DNA of 5,545 nt, from contig JAMDEL010000012.1 in assembly GCA_023487095.1 (NCBI GenBank), forward strand, positions 709 to 6,253. Reading direction: 5' to 3'. This DNA comes from Patescibacteria group bacterium (GTDB taxonomy: Bacteria; Patescibacteriota; Doudnabacteria; UBA920). Shown here in pieces: positions 4,946-5,545 of this stretch. Within the stretch, counting starts at the first letter, position 1. Every line of letters starts with the position of its first letter. The notes beneath the pieces are model-generated. The model saw only the letters and a program-made list of their open reading frames with translations. It had not been told where the DNA came from and searched no databases. The position numbers and the translations under genes are program-made.

Positions 4946-5539
4946 TTAAGTTAGTAAACCAATAATTAAAAAAATCACGAATACAATACTAAAAGTTGTA
5001 AAAAAATACAAGAAACTAAGATAATAAATTCCCCAGGGCTTACTCACGTTAGCTTGTTGTTCTTTTTGTATTCTTTTAATAAAATCTGGACTTTTGTTAA
5101 TAGTCACCTCGGGATTTAGTGACTGAATTTTTTGAATTATTTCATCTATGGTTGAGGGGATAAAATATGCTATCCAAAATCTTTTATTGTTTTTGTATGT
5201 TGCGCCGGGGTTTTTGTAGTATACGGCCAACATGGGAGAACCTCTGCCATTCGTATAAAAAAGTAGAGAAAGTATTGAATTGATTTCTATCTTATTTCGC
5301 CTTTGAAATAACCCCGAACCATAAAAATATTTATTATCCTCAATAATTAGCCCACACCATTTTTCGTATAAAGCACTACCGACAAAAGCAATAAAAATTA
5401 CCAGATATATTTTTAAAAAGTCATTAAATTTGCCTGGGTTTGAACCAAAAATAAAGATTGAAGAAATTCCTCCAAACGCCCCTAATGCTATTACAGTAGA
5501 TTTTATTGTGAGAAGACTATTTGCCGAAAATTTTTCCAT
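4946..5539 (-). CDS. Three-helix membrane protein with probable bacterial PH-like domain
   Basis: This is a 197-residue protein of unknown function. Two N-terminal hydrophobic helices (about 13-33 and 40-58) are followed by a soluble region of about 62-140. The strand-rich pattern LIIEDNKYFYGSGLFQRRNKIE...SILSLLF...LAVYYK, followed by a helix (STIDEIIQKIQSL), resembles bacterial PH (bPH2-type) membrane proteins. A basic segment and a C-terminal helix (about 170-195) close the protein. PH-like domains in this setting are often membrane-associated scaffolds; no enzyme motif is visible. The assignment rests on pattern only. The gene is AT-rich, unlike the convergent Cys-rich gene. The ATG at 5539 has only six bases of upstream sequence in the window and no in-frame stop before it, so the true start could lie further upstream. 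The 138 bases between the terminator and this gene's stop hold nothing else I can support. Confidence 0.8.
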   Translation of the reverse strand: MEKFSANSLLTIKSTVIALGAFGGISSIFIFGSNPGKFNDFLKIYLVIFIAFVGSALYEKWCGLIIEDNKYFYGSGLFQRRNKIEINSILSLLFYTNGRGSPMLAVYYKNPGATYKNNKRFWIAYFIPSTIDEIIQKIQSLNPEVTINKSPDFIKRIQKEQQANVSKPWGIYYLSFLYFFTTFSIVFVIFLIIGLLT

Positions 5540-5545
5540 ATATTT

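Noticed and set aside
4836..4960. GGTTTACT (4836-4843) and AGTAAACC (4953-4960) inverted pair bracketing the AT-rich gap
   Set aside because: It is only eight bases in AT-rich DNA, and one arm lies inside the last codons of a gene. There is no target duplication or transposase, so it is probably chance.
4903..4965. Tiny plus-strand frame MIFNDVLVAKIATCFKLVNQ after the terminator
   Set aside because: It has about 20 codons with no Shine-Dalgarno, lies downstream of a strong terminator and overlaps the end of the convergent gene. There is no evidence of translation.

Overview
The window most resembles a genome fragment from the candidate phyla radiation (Patescibacteria/Parcubacteria-like). 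Three things suggest this: a histidine kinase with the H-box wording typical of that group (AKSEFVSIASHQLRSPL), mostly missing Shine-Dalgarno sequences, and several small membrane proteins I cannot name. This is inference from style, not a phylogenetic placement. The standard genetic code fits: TGA is not read through in any supported gene.

Positions 1-3931 hold a co-oriented minus-strand block. Read in the direction of transcription, it starts with a DUF1801/YdhG-like protein (3886-3524). Next come two adjacent seven-helix membrane proteins of unknown function that look like diverged tandem paralogs (3393-2731 and 2707-1994). A two-component pair follows: a membrane histidine kinase with a large extracytoplasmic sensor domain and no HAMP (1837-323), then 12 bases later a receiver-domain response regulator (310-17). 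The regulator ends abruptly after beta-strand 4. The first 25 bases of the window are an exact reverse-complement copy of kinase codons at 590-614, so the left edge looks like a fold-back junction (assembly or amplification chimera, less likely a real inversion). The short regulator is most likely a product of that junction.

Positions 3932-4058 are a divergent control region with a promoter in each direction and a small inverted repeat between them. To the right, 4059-4757 on the plus strand is the most unusual gene: a 232-residue protein with one N-terminal membrane helix followed by a domain with 49 cysteines, built from CGHC-type modules arranged as two ungapped 56-residue super-repeats. 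It has its own promoter, the only strong Shine-Dalgarno in the window, a GTG start, a GC-rich composition and its own hairpin terminator. It is therefore a self-contained expression unit, possibly acquired.

Positions 4808-4945 are AT-rich intergenic DNA with no supported gene. The window ends with an AT-rich minus-strand gene (5539-4946) for a three-helix membrane protein with a probable bacterial PH-like domain.

The kinase and regulator form an obvious signalling pair. The two paralogous membrane proteins may be functionally linked to each other. Nothing in the sequence ties the Cys-rich protein to its neighbours.
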